Position numbers and translations under genes: made by a program
The notes under the pieces: generated by a model
The model's database searches: none
What the model saw: only the letters and a program-made list of their open reading frames with translations
Told to the model about the DNA's origin: nothing
DNA from: Ruminococcus sp.
GTDB lineage: Bacteria > Bacillota > Clostridia > Oscillospirales > Ruminococcaceae
Assembly (NCBI GenBank): GCA_017441505.1
Contig: JAFRXL010000050.1
Location: 1 to 58,109, forward strand
DNA: 58,109 bases
Direction of reading: 5' to 3'
Part shown: one piece after another, positions 26,147 through 34,054 of the stretch
Numbering within the stretch: the first letter of the stretch is position 1
How the letters are laid out: every line of letters begins with the position of its first letter

Positions 26147-26442
26147 CAGTTGCTTTGTATATAATAGTTATGGCTCTGGTGACCTATCTCATACGAATGA
26201 TACCATTTGTGTTCTTTCGCAAGAAGATAAAGTCACGTTTTTTCAGGAGCTTCCTGTACTATATACCGTATGCCGTACTTAGTGCAATGACTATCCCTGC
26301 TATTTTTTACAGTACCGGCAGTGTCATAACTGCTGTAGTCGGAACTGTTGCAGCAGCCGTGCTTGCTTATTTCGGACTGCCCCTTATAGCAGTTGCCCTG
26401 ACAGCCGCCGCTGCCGCTTTTGCCGCAGGATTCTTTATATAA
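26143..26442 (+). CDS. azlD: AzlD-type branched-chain amino-acid exporter, small subunit
   Basis: 99 residues, about three to four membrane helices, with the family pattern MALVTYLIRMIPFVFF and YYIPYAVLSAMTIPAIF. GAGGAGG-type site lies in the end of azlC. It works with AzlC. The downstream 26438-26465 sequence recurs in inverted form at 27464-27489. Confidence 0.88.
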   Translation: MTVALYIIVMALVTYLIRMIPFVFFRKKIKSRFFRSFLYYIPYAVLSAMTIPAIFYSTGSVITAVVGTVAAAVLAYFGLPLIAVALTAAAAAFAAGFFI

Positions 26443-26465
26443 GTCTGTATTTTTGGGGGAGCATA
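26438..26465. repeat. Inverted repeat copy A flanking the 26659-27348 gene
   Basis: TATAAGTCTGT...TTGGGGGAGCATA overlaps the azlD stop. The reverse complement of 27464-27489 reads TATAGGTCTGT...TTGGGGGAGCGTA, matching all but a few positions. The two copies bracket about 1 kb containing one gene. Confidence 0.6.
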
Positions 26466-26501
26466 GTCTTATCGTAGTAAAAGCAAATCAAATCGAATAG
26501 G

Positions 26502-26540
26502 ATGAAGGCAGCGACACCATAATAGTGTCGCTGCCTTCAT
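26502..26540 (+). terminator. Terminator-like hairpin after azlD
   Basis: 16-bp perfect stem from ATGAAGGCAGCGACAC with a 7-nt loop, followed by TATTATTT. Strong stem, weak T-run. Confidence 0.7.
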
Positions 26541-26658
26541 TATTATTTCGCCTGTTCATCAAGTATGATTAATATACAGCTCTGTATCATTTACTGTACA
26601 GAGTCGTAGCTGCAATTTAGAGTATTATGCGTCAAACAAGGGGCTGGTAAGTATAAGA

Positions 26659-27348
26659 TTATTTTTTTCTTATTCTCCCGTATGTATCTTTTCTATACTT
26701 GACTTCACAATTTGGCAGCATTTTCACTACTTTTTCAATTGTGTCCCGGCTTATTTCATTTTCTCCATAAATATACAGCATTTTTAGTTCAGTATAATCT
26801 GCAAGTTTAGCCAGATCATCATCATCGGTTATCTTGATACCTATATGTTTTGCTTCTTTGAATTCGTCAAAATAATCAGGTGTAATGTACATATCATCAT
26901 AATATACAAACTTTTCTTCAAGAGGTTTACCATATTTTTCATAATTATATATTTCTGTTTTGTTACCTATTTCACCGAAAAAAGCAAGACGTATAGTTTT
27001 TTCATGTAATATTTCATCTTTATGAGAAGAGAGATAAGCTGAAATAACATTTTTTATTTTGACAATGTCATCCAAACAATCATCATCGTCATACAATTCA
27101 TCATAATTGCCTTCGCTTTCAAAGCGAAAATATACGCCTTCTTTTCCCTCGTCCGCTGCTTTTATATACTTAAACCCTTCTAAATCAAGATCTGAGATCT
27201 GTTCTGAAACCTCCTCGCAATAAGACGGACAAGGAACAGGCTCTTCCTTTTCAAAGTATTTATATGTAAATGAATATACAATAAGCAGGATTGAAGTTAA
27301 TATAGCAATAATAAGTATAACTAAGGATACCTTATTTTTGTTTTTCAT
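26659..27348 (-). CDS. Membrane-anchored protein of unknown function
   Basis: 229 residues from ATG 27348 (AGGTGA just upstream). One N-terminal membrane helix (VSLVILIIAILTSILLIVYS, residues 6-25), then an acidic, Asp/Tyr-rich external domain of about 200 residues. The C-terminal part (LAKLADYTELKMLYIYGENEISRDTIEKV) looks like a short leucine-rich segment. Markedly more AT-rich than its neighbours and flanked by inverted repeat copies, so it may be acquired. No function can be named. Confidence 0.7.
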   Translation of the reverse strand: MKNKNKVSLVILIIAILTSILLIVYSFTYKYFEKEEPVPCPSYCEEVSEQISDLDLEGFKYIKAADEGKEGVYFRFESEGNYDELYDDDDCLDDIVKIKNVISAYLSSHKDEILHEKTIRLAFFGEIGNKTEIYNYEKYGKPLEEKFVYYDDMYITPDYFDEFKEAKHIGIKITDDDDLAKLADYTELKMLYIYGENEISRDTIEKVVKMLPNCEVKYRKDTYGRIRKK

Positions 27349-27463
27349 TTTTTCACCTGAAATCTTTTTAATATATTTCAAGAATATTTGTAAAGCTACC
27401 TATATCATCTTTGTATTCATCATAATCTATGTAGAGGAATTTCCCCCAAGACGACGTAAAAAT

Positions 27464-27489
27464 TACGCTCCCCCAAACACAGACCTATA
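27464..27489. repeat. Inverted repeat copy B flanking the 26659-27348 gene
   Basis: Reverse-complement partner of 26438-26465. It sits 7 bp beyond the stop of the 27496-28338 lipoprotein gene, the same position relative to a stop codon as copy A has next to azlD. Confidence 0.6.
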
Positions 27490-27495
27490 AAAAAA

Positions 27496-28338
27496 TCAGT
27501 ATGGAAGGACGAACTGACCAGCGTAGAGCTTATTATCGCTGCCAATAACAGCTGAGAAGTCGTTAGTTTTTGAAGTTGGAGTATCCGGAGACATATCCGA
27601 GCCTGAATAGAAGCTTTCGACAGAGAAAACTATCTCGTTCATATTTCTCTCCTTGACCGATGTAACTTTAGAAGCTGTATAGTAGAGGTCCTGACCTCTT
27701 GCGGCAGATAAAGCGTACACTGCACCGTCCTTTTCGATATACAGGTCAGCGAGCTGGTCTTCGTGAGTATCGCTGAACACCTTATGGTAGTCTCTGAGTA
27801 CATCGCTGTACGAGCTTACATCTGGAGCGAGTATACGGTGATACTGCCAGCCGAAATCATTTTCGATGAAATCGTCGTTATCGAGCTCATATGGACAGCC
27901 GACAGTATAGCTCCATTCCGTGCGGCAAGCGGACTGGAAGAGAGCCTGTCCGGCAGAGAGGAGCTCAGCTTCATCGAGTTCGGATATATCTTTTTTGAGC
28001 ACAACAGCTCCGTTTTCGTCATAAGAAAAAGCAGAGTTAGCCAATGGGTCGAGCTGCTGTTGTTCTTCTTCCGCAGCAGTTTCCGTGGGCTGGGAGTTTG
28101 TAGTTTCAACAGAGCCGGCTGCACCTGAAACGACAGCAGTAGTGTCCTGCTGTTGAAGAGCCTCGGTAGTGGGAACGAGTGGGTCGGACTGAGTGATTAT
28201 TTCCTCCGATGCTGATACCGGAGCGGTCGGAGTTTCGGAAGATAAAGTGCTTGAAGCTATAGAAGCTTTCTTGCCGCATCCGGCAGAAAGGCATAAAACA
28301 GCTGAAAATGCAATAAATGCGGATAAATATCTATTCAT
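27496..28338 (-). CDS. Lipoprotein of unknown function
   Basis: 280 residues from ATG 28338 (AGGAG 7 nt upstream). Signal peptide with lipobox LSAGCGKK (Cys about 21), then a Ser/Thr/Glu-rich linker to about residue 110. A C-terminal domain of about 165 residues has conserved-looking aromatic positions (AFSYDENGAVVLKKDIS, WSYTVGCPYE, FGWQYHRI). The start lies 4 bp after the rnr stop, so it is co-transcribed with rnr. No homologue recognised. Confidence 0.78.
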   Translation of the reverse strand: MNRYLSAFIAFSAVLCLSAGCGKKASIASSTLSSETPTAPVSASEEIITQSDPLVPTTEALQQQDTTAVVSGAAGSVETTNSQPTETAAEEEQQQLDPLANSAFSYDENGAVVLKKDISELDEAELLSAGQALFQSACRTEWSYTVGCPYELDNDDFIENDFGWQYHRILAPDVSSYSDVLRDYHKVFSDTHEDQLADLYIEKDGAVYALSAARGQDLYYTASKVTSVKERNMNEIVFSVESFYSGSDMSPDTPTSKTNDFSAVIGSDNKLYAGQFVLPY

Positions 28339-28342
28339 AGTA

Positions 28343-30508
28343 TTACTCCTGTTCTTCGTCTGATTCAAGGACGAAATCGATGATACCGTCGCTGACGTTG
28401 ACAGCGGCACAAACAACTCTTACAGGCTGACCGAGAGTATAGGAAACTCCGCTGAATTTCTCTGTAAGCGAAACAGGTTCGGAGTAGTCGTATTCACCCT
28501 CAGGCAGAGTGCGGATATGGATAAGACCCTCGATAGTGTTTGGGAGCTCGGCATAGAAGCCAAATTCGGTAACGCCGGAGATACGTGCATCGAAAGCCTC
28601 ACCGATATGCGAACGCATATACTCGGCTTTGTAGCAGTCCTCGCATTCACGCTCAATGGTAACAGCTCTTATCTCGGCAGCGGATGAGCGTTCGGCGGCA
28701 TTAGAAGCGAAACCGGCATAGCGTTTGCTGAGCCATTTATCGTCATATCCGGCGAGGATGTCGGTTATGATGCGGTGTATAGCGAGGTCGGGGTATCTTC
28801 TTATAGGTGAAGTGAAGTGAGCGTAGTCATCAAGCACCAGACCAAAATGACCGAGCGGTTCAGTTGAGTATTTAGCCTTTGCCATGGACCTGAGTATCAT
28901 AAGGTTCACAGCTTCGTACTTGTCCGTACCCTTAGCACTTTCGAGTATCTTAGCGGCGTGATAAGGCTTGAACTCGGTGAAATGCGGACATTCAAGTCCG
29001 AATTTCGGGAGCAGTTCATGAAGATTCTCGACCTTAGCTTCCGGCGGAGCTTCGTGTATACGATAAACGAACGGGACTTTCTTGTCTTTTGCGAGTTTAG
29101 CAGCAGCCTCGTTTGCAGTGAGCATAAACTCCTCAATAATACGCTCGGACTTACCTCTCTCACGAGGAAGAACACCGCAGCAGACACCGTTTTCGTCTAT
29201 GAGCAGCTTGCTTTCAACGGTCTCTATCTCCGGAGCATTTCTGCGTGAACGCTTAGCTATGAGCAGGTCAGCGAGCTCGTTCATGAGGAAAATATCGTCC
29301 TTGACCTCAGCGTACTTTTCGGCTATATCAGCGGAGCAATTGCCGCTGAGGATAGAGTTTACTTCGGAATATACACCCTTTACCTTAGAACGTATAACGC
29401 TCTTGCAGAAGCGGTAAGAGAGCATATTCCCGTCCCTGTCGAGCTCCATAAAAGCGGAAAGAGTGAGCCGGTTTTCGTTCGGATTGAGCGAGCAGATGCC
29501 GTTTGAGAGCTCTTTCGGGAGCATAGGAATTACCTTATCGGCATAGTAGATGCTCGTACCACGCTTCATAGCGTCCTTATCGATAGCACTGTTGCCCTTT
29601 ACGTAATGGGATACGTCAGCGATATGAACTCCGAGCGACCAGCCCTTGTCGGTCTTTTTAATGGACACAGCATCGTCAAGGTCTTTGGACTCAGCACCGT
29701 CAATGGTGAATATGTTCATATCTCTGAGGTCTTCACGGTTGTTCAGACAGAAGTCCTGAACGCCGCCCTCCTCGATTTTTCTTGCTTCTTTCAGAACATC
29801 ATCCGGGAACACAGTTTCAGCACCATGCAGAGCGAGTATCGAAGCGGCACATGAAGCCGCTTGTTCAGAGCAGCCGAAAACAGCGGTTATTTTTACTTTA
29901 TGTTCCGCATGACGCTTTCCACGGTAGGCTATCTCAGCGAGTACCTTGTCGCCGCTGCTGTAAGGCACACTGTCGTCCTTAATGATGATCATATGATTTT
30001 TTGATGCTATATCCGGTACGAGGTAAAGTTCATCATCGACCTCCTCGATACGTCCTGTGAGGACGGAGCTTCCGAACTGTATAATGTCGACCACTTCTCC
30101 CTCCGGCTCACCGGAGCGTGAGGGAATATCCTCAACGAGGACTCTGTCGCCCGGCATCGCACCGAGCATACATTTGCCCGGGACGAAATACTCCGTACCG
30201 TTATCGGTCATAACGAAGCCGAAAGTACGGCTAAGGCGAGAGACTGTACCGCATTTTACTCCAAGGCGGCCGCAAAGACCGGTCTTCATACCCTTTTTCA
30301 TGAGGATATAGCCTTCTGTACGAAGCTCGTCGAAGGCTTTTATGAAGTTATCACGTCCCTGTTTTTTGGTTCGGCACTTAGTTTCGAGTTCGCTGAGCGG
30401 CATCAGTTTTTTATCGTAAGTACCCAGAAAAGTGAGTATCTTTTTTCTATAGCTTTCGACGGTGCAAAGACCGCCGGACTTTTTTACTGCGGCTTTCTTT
30501 TTAGCCAT
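28343..30508 (-). CDS. rnr: Ribonuclease R
   Basis: 721 residues: N-terminal helix-turn-helix and cold-shock domains, central RNB exonuclease domain with FTIDGAESKDLDDAVSI (metal-binding Asp cluster) and HYVKGNSAIDKDA. DYAHFTSPIRRYPDL is the RNA-clamping signature, and a C-terminal S1 domain ends the protein (AFDARISGVTEFGFYAEL). It degrades structured RNA 3' to 5'. GGAGGT precedes the ATG. It follows secG, the classic Firmicutes pairing; smpB, often next, is absent here. Confidence 0.95.
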   Translation of the reverse strand: MAKKKAAVKKSGGLCTVESYRKKILTFLGTYDKKLMPLSELETKCRTKKQGRDNFIKAFDELRTEGYILMKKGMKTGLCGRLGVKCGTVSRLSRTFGFVMTDNGTEYFVPGKCMLGAMPGDRVLVEDIPSRSGEPEGEVVDIIQFGSSVLTGRIEEVDDELYLVPDIASKNHMIIIKDDSVPYSSGDKVLAEIAYRGKRHAEHKVKITAVFGCSEQAASCAASILALHGAETVFPDDVLKEARKIEEGGVQDFCLNNREDLRDMNIFTIDGAESKDLDDAVSIKKTDKGWSLGVHIADVSHYVKGNSAIDKDAMKRGTSIYYADKVIPMLPKELSNGICSLNPNENRLTLSAFMELDRDGNMLSYRFCKSVIRSKVKGVYSEVNSILSGNCSADIAEKYAEVKDDIFLMNELADLLIAKRSRRNAPEIETVESKLLIDENGVCCGVLPRERGKSERIIEEFMLTANEAAAKLAKDKKVPFVYRIHEAPPEAKVENLHELLPKFGLECPHFTEFKPYHAAKILESAKGTDKYEAVNLMILRSMAKAKYSTEPLGHFGLVLDDYAHFTSPIRRYPDLAIHRIITDILAGYDDKWLSKRYAGFASNAAERSSAAEIRAVTIERECEDCYKAEYMRSHIGEAFDARISGVTEFGFYAELPNTIEGLIHIRTLPEGEYDYSEPVSLTEKFSGVSYTLGQPVRVVCAAVNVSDGIIDFVLESDEEQE

Positions 30509-30532
30509 AAATTACCTCCTGAAAATTAAAAA

Positions 30533-30557
30533 GCCCTATGACCGGAAGTCACAGGGC
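30533..30557 (-). terminator. Partial terminator between secG and rnr
   Basis: On the minus strand GCCCTGTGAC / GTCATAGGGC with a 5-nt loop is followed by TTTTTAATTTT. It lies inside the secG-rnr transcription unit, so it may lower rnr expression relative to secG. Confidence 0.7.
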
Positions 30558-30564
30558 AGCGTTC

Positions 30565-30822
30565 TTACTTAGAAAGAATTGGAACAAGGTTGATCGCAAG
30601 GACGATGATAAACATTATGATACCGAGTGCTCTTGTGATCTTATTGAGGATAGCTTCTTTAGTTCTGCCTTCATTCTTACCGTAGAATGAATCGGTGCTT
30701 GCACCTGTGAGGGCAGCTGACATACTGTCCTGTGATTTCTGCTCCTGAGAGAGACAAATGATAATTACTAATGCACAAATAACAAGGAGAACTATTCCTC
30801 CTACGATTTCAAGACCTGACAT
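30565..30822 (-). CDS. secG: Preprotein translocase subunit SecG
   Basis: 85 residues with two membrane helices (about 5-22 and 63-80) and a polar loop containing GASTDSFYGKNEGRTKEAILNKIT, close to the family pattern. It assists the SecYE channel. Family length and the neighbouring rnr gene agree. GGAGG lies before the ATG. Confidence 0.9.
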   Translation of the reverse strand: MSGLEIVGGIVLLVICALVIIICLSQEQKSQDSMSAALTGASTDSFYGKNEGRTKEAILNKITRALGIIMFIIVLAINLVPILSK

Positions 30823-30902
30823 AATAAAAATACCTCCGTTTTATGTTCTATGGCAGGTGCCGACAAAAGACACTTTGCCTATATATTTCAAGTAACTATA
30901 GT

Positions 30903-30931
30903 ATTATATCACATATTCGTCTGTTTTTCAA
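30903..30931 (-). promoter_or_regulatory. Sigma-A promoter of secG-rnr
   Basis: Minus strand TTGAAA (30926-30931), 17-bp spacer, TATAAT (30903-30908) preceded by TGA, an extended -10. Confidence 0.8.
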
Positions 30932-31011
30932 GTGTTTTTAAGAAAAAAGCGTAAGAAATTTTTTTGTATAATTTGTAGGAAATGTACAAGTAGGAGTGTA
31001 TCGAAAAAATA

Positions 31012-31040
31012 TTGAAAAGTCCGGAGTATTATGTTATAAT
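31012..31040 (+). promoter_or_regulatory. Sigma-A promoter of the HPrK-like/PqqD/S26B operon
   Basis: TTGAAA (31012-31017), 17-bp spacer, TATAAT (31035-31040); start near 31047, about 22 nt before the first ATG. Confidence 0.78.
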
Positions 31041-31068
31041 ATACTCACATAAAAGATTGGAGAGATAT

Positions 31069-31803
31069 ATGTTTATTGGTAAATATAAAATGGCAGATAA
31101 AGTGATAGAGGTCACTTCGATCTATAATAAAGTCCACGATTACTGCAAGGACTATAGATCTGAAGGTGAACCTGATTTTTCAGTAGTCACATCACAGGCT
31201 GATATAGAATATGAGAAGCAGCGTGAGCTGAAATGTGCCGAAGCTGAGGATCGTCAGCCGCTCGTTACATCTGATGATTATAGCGAGGAACTTGCGGTAT
31301 ACCGTAAAATAGCAGAAAAAATGCCGGACTATGACACTGTTTTATTTCATGGTTCAGTCATAGCGGTTGACGGTCAGGGATTTTTGTTCACTGCCAAATC
31401 CGGCACAGGAAAGTCCACACATACAAGGCTTTGGAGAGAATATCTCGGAGACAAAGCAGTAATGGTCAACGATGATAAGCCGCTTCTGAAGATAACAGAG
31501 GATTCTGTTATAGCCTATGGAACTCCATATAACGGCAAACACCGACTTGGAAGCAATATGTCGGTAAAGCTGAAAGGAATATGTGTGCTTACGAGAAGTC
31601 CGCAGAACAGCATATGCCGTATAACAAAGGCGGAGGCGTATTCAATGCTTCTGCAGCAGATATACCGTCCGGCTGACCCTGTACAAATGGCTAAGACTAT
31701 GAAGCTTGTCGACCGTATCGCCGAAAATACCGAGCTTTATAAGCTCGGATGCAATATGAATACAGAAGCGGCAGAAGTCGCATATAACGGAATGAAAGGA
31801 TGA
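31069..31803 (+). CDS. HPr-kinase/PEPCK-like P-loop protein
   Basis: 244 residues. Walker A is FTAKSGTGKSTHTRLW (about residues 106-121), followed by MVNDDKPLL and a PYNGKHRLG stretch, as in HPr kinase-like proteins that lack the HPr-binding N-terminal domain. The N-terminal 85 residues are different. Relatives occur in peptide-modification clusters, where some phosphorylate a precursor peptide. ATG 31069 has GGAGAG in front. It is first in a three-gene operon with PqqD-like and S26B-like proteins. Confidence 0.82.
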   Translation: MFIGKYKMADKVIEVTSIYNKVHDYCKDYRSEGEPDFSVVTSQADIEYEKQRELKCAEAEDRQPLVTSDDYSEELAVYRKIAEKMPDYDTVLFHGSVIAVDGQGFLFTAKSGTGKSTHTRLWREYLGDKAVMVNDDKPLLKITEDSVIAYGTPYNGKHRLGSNMSVKLKGICVLTRSPQNSICRITKAEAYSMLLQQIYRPADPVQMAKTMKLVDRIAENTELYKLGCNMNTEAAEVAYNGMKG

Positions 31804-31807
31804 TATT

Positions 31808-32068
31808 ATGAAACTCAGCAGCTCATTTATAACACATGACGATGGTGATGAAAAACTGGTCGTATCAACAGGAAGTGCAAATTTTTCCGGACTTGCAAGA
31901 GGAAATGCAACCGCAGGATTTATCATAAGCTGTCTTGAAAATGACACTACAGAGGACGAGATAGTTGATAAAATGCTCGAAAAATTTGATGCTCCGAGAG
32001 AGGTCATCGCAGAGGATGTGCATAAAATAGTTGAGCAGCTCAAAAGCATAGGTGCAATAGATGACTGA
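31808..32068 (+). CDS. PqqD-like peptide-chaperone protein
   Basis: 86 residues. It has the PqqD-like plan: N-terminal beta segment (KLVVSTGSANFSGLARGNATAGFI), then helices with NDTTEDEIVDKMLEKFDAPREVIAEDV and an ending EQLKSIGAIDD. PqqD domains bind leader peptides of ribosomally made peptides. It lies 4 bp after the HPrK-like gene and overlaps the next gene by 8 nt. Confidence 0.78.
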   Translation: MKLSSSFITHDDGDEKLVVSTGSANFSGLARGNATAGFIISCLENDTTEDEIVDKMLEKFDAPREVIAEDVHKIVEQLKSIGAIDD

Positions 32069-32492
32069 GCTTACATATGAGGAATACCTCGAAAAAAACG
32101 GCTCTATGACCTACAGCAATGTCGGCACGAGCATGATGCCACTGCTGAAACAGGGGCGTGACCTTTTTACTGTGACTAAAAAAGGCAGTGAGAGGTGCAG
32201 AAAATACGATGTAGTCCTCTACCGCCGACCGCCGGATAAATATGTGCTCCACAGAGTTGTAAAGGTCAGGGAAAACGACTATGTTATACTTGGCGATAAC
32301 TGCATAAATAAAGAGTACGGCATAACAGACGACGACATATTAGGCGTTATGACCAGCTTTGTCCATAAGGGCAAGCAGCATAAAGTGAATGATATGACAT
32401 ATAGGATATACAGTCACTTATGGGTCGACCTGTCATTTTTTCGTGTAAAGCTGAAAAAGCTCCGCATGAAGATAAAAAGAAAGAGAAAATGA
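32061..32492 (+). CDS. S24/S26-like peptidase with Ser-His type active site
   Basis: 143 residues. YSNVGTSMMPLL carries the nucleophile Ser in the SMxP-like motif. YDVVLYRRPP matches the RGDIV region, and VLHRVVKV has His where bacterial type I signal peptidases have Lys, as in the S26B (SipW-like) group. ILGDNC is the following loop. No membrane helix precedes the active site, so it may act in the cytosol; the C-terminal 35 residues are very basic. Overlap with the PqqD-like gene suggests a joint task such as trimming a bound peptide, which is inference. Confidence 0.78.
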   Translation: MTELTYEEYLEKNGSMTYSNVGTSMMPLLKQGRDLFTVTKKGSERCRKYDVVLYRRPPDKYVLHRVVKVRENDYVILGDNCINKEYGITDDDILGVMTSFVHKGKQHKVNDMTYRIYSHLWVDLSFFRVKLKKLRMKIKRKRK

Positions 32493-32498
32493 AATCAG

Positions 32499-32526
32499 CT
32501 CCCTTGCAAGGCAGGGGAGTAGTTTT
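32499..32526 (+). terminator. Terminator of the HPrK-like/PqqD/S26B operon
   Basis: CTCCCTTGC-AAG-GCAGGGGAG hairpin followed by TAGTTTTTG, just after the peptidase gene. Confidence 0.7.
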
Positions 32527-32591
32527 TGTGCGGAGTATCTGATATATTGCTTCTACAAATAAATATCTATAAAACGACGAAGTCGGCAAAA

Positions 32592-32702
32592 ATGGGATTC
32601 CAAAGGGATTATTATCCCTTTGGCGGAGAGGTGTGCGAGGGGTTACCCCTACCAGTGGTAGGGGATGTCAGCTTGCTGACAGGGGTGGCTGGACCCGATT
32701 AG
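32592..32702 (+). repeat. Cluster of three hairpins with a 36-codon open frame
   Basis: Three perfect hairpins follow each other: CCAAAGGGAT/ATCCCTTTGG (32600-32623), CCCCTACCA/TGGTAGGGG (32646-32664) and TGTCAGC/GCTGACA (32666-32681). The stretch is GC-rich against its flanks. An ATG at 32592 opens 36 codons, but there is no ribosome site and the reading frame runs through the hairpins. The remainder of the 32527-32842 gap holds no gene; AAAACC/GGTTTT inverted arms lie near 32730-32752. It looks like a genome repeat or structured RNA. Confidence 0.5.
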
Positions 32703-32842
32703 GGTGCAGAGCCTCCCCTAAAAAGTAGTAAAACCAGCGTAGCGAGGTTTTACGAACCGTCCACATTTCTTCCCTCGGCTTGACCGACGAGAGTTTTATC
32801 AATATATTACTGCCGTATTAATATTAGGGAAGAGGTGATTAT

Positions 32843-33376
32843 ATGCTGATGATCTCCATGATAGACATTGAAAAGAAAAAACAGCACACTCATGCTCATG
32901 CGGTGCTGCGAGAGATGCTAAGGCTGAAAAATATAGAATATACCAGTGATACGCCGGTCGTAAAGGGAGAATACGGCAAACCCTCACTTGCGGAGCATCC
33001 CGATGTGTACTATAATCTGTCCCATGCTAATGGCATTGCGGCTTGTATCGTGACTGACGCTGAGTGCGGTATAGACTGTGAAAATGTGCGTACTTACCGA
33101 CCAAATGTAATGAAAAGAGCATTTTCTGAAAGAGAACGAGAGTGCGTCGAAAATGCATCTGAGGAGGAGCGTGACCTGCTTTTCTTCCGCTTCTGGACTC
33201 TCAAAGAAGCTTACGTTAAGGCAATAGGCACGGGAATATGTTACCCTATGGAGCAAGCTGAATTTTCGTTCGAGGGACAAAATATAGTGACACCTATCGA
33301 GGGGTACAAGTTCAGGCAGTACATCATCCGTGACGGAAAGTATGTTGTGTCAGTGTGTGAAAAACTTAGGAAATGA
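32843..33376 (+). CDS. Sfp-type 4'-phosphopantetheinyl transferase
   Basis: 177 residues. It attaches the phosphopantetheine arm of CoA to carrier proteins. Motifs: KGEYGKPSL, VYYNLSHANG, CGIDCENV (the GIDxE metal site) and FRFWTLKEAYVKAIGTGI. Shorter than classic Sfp (about 225) through trimming of both ends. GAGGTGA is 6 nt before the ATG. It is separated from the upstream trio by a terminator and the hairpin cluster. It may serve AcpP, or a carrier elsewhere. Confidence 0.9.
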   Translation: MLMISMIDIEKKKQHTHAHAVLREMLRLKNIEYTSDTPVVKGEYGKPSLAEHPDVYYNLSHANGIAACIVTDAECGIDCENVRTYRPNVMKRAFSERERECVENASEEERDLLFFRFWTLKEAYVKAIGTGICYPMEQAEFSFEGQNIVTPIEGYKFRQYIIRDGKYVVSVCEKLRK

Positions 33377-33430
33377 AGATATTTCGTCGAATTTCACAAC
33401 GGAAGTCATAGATATTTTACAATTTGTCAA

Positions 33431-33459
33431 TTGACTTCTATGGGATGATATGGTAGAAT
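33431..33459 (+). promoter_or_regulatory. Sigma-A promoter of the dockerin-only gene
   Basis: TTGACT (33431-33436), 17-bp spacer, TAGAAT (33454-33459) preceded by TGG. An inverted repeat GAAGTCA...TGACTTC has its right arm across the -35 box, a possible operator. The leader of about 110 nt contains TCCTCTTT, which could pair with the AAAGGAGGA ribosome site. Confidence 0.7.
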
Positions 33460-33576
33460 AAGGTTAGTAAGAAAAATTAACGCACATACACATATATTGA
33501 TTAACTGAATGAACTATAAACTCCTCTTTGAGCATTTTTTCTTACTGAAAGCTAATTTTTAAAGGAGGACGAGAAT

Positions 33577-33996
33577 ATGAAAAAGTTGATTTCACTTTTA
33601 TCCGTGGCTGCACTCGGATTTGCAGCTGTTCCAATGACATCTGTTGCTGAGGCATATGTTTTTGACGTTAACCGTGCTATACTCGGTGATGTTAACTGCG
33701 ACGGTGCTGTTGATGCCAGCGATGCAGCTGAGTTGCTTCGCTACTACGCTATTATAGGCGGTGCAGGCGGCAAAGACATGATAGACAGAGACGAGCTTCT
33801 TACTAAAGTACCGCATCTTGCAGGAATAGAGCTTGTTGGCGATGTTGACGGCAACGGCAGCATAGACGGCGGTGATGCAGCAGCTACTCTGGCAATTTAT
33901 GCGGAGGGTTCAGGAAAAGCTCAGGCTGAAATTTCAGAAGAGGGATTCCAGTATCTCAGAGAGCATTACAGCGAATTCGACAAAGTTATTGAATAA
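33577..33996 (+). CDS. Small secreted dockerin-only protein
   Basis: 139 residues. Signal peptide (MKKLISLLSVAALGFAAVP, cleavage near AEA, residue 26), then two calcium-loop repeats (DVNCDGAVDASDAAELL and DVDGNGSIDGGDAAATL) forming a dockerin, and a charged C-terminal helix (GFQYLREHYSEFDKVIE). No catalytic or binding module is attached, unlike most dockerin proteins. It could dock onto a scaffoldin and occupy or bridge cohesin sites. Strong AAAGGAGG site. Confidence 0.88.
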   Translation: MKKLISLLSVAALGFAAVPMTSVAEAYVFDVNRAILGDVNCDGAVDASDAAELLRYYAIIGGAGGKDMIDRDELLTKVPHLAGIELVGDVDGNGSIDGGDAAATLAIYAEGSGKAQAEISEEGFQYLREHYSEFDKVIE

Positions 33997-34012
33997 TAGG
34001 TAAAAATAGTTT

Positions 34013-34050
34013 TGCCGCAGTTCTTTTTTAGTAAAGGACTGCGGCATTTT
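34013..34050. terminator. Bidirectional terminator between the dockerin gene and the phage block
   Basis: 14-bp stem TGCCGCAGTTCTTT / AAAGGACTGCGGCA (two wobble positions) with T-rich tracts at both ends; it serves both convergent units. Confidence 0.85.
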
Positions 34051-34054
34051 TAGT

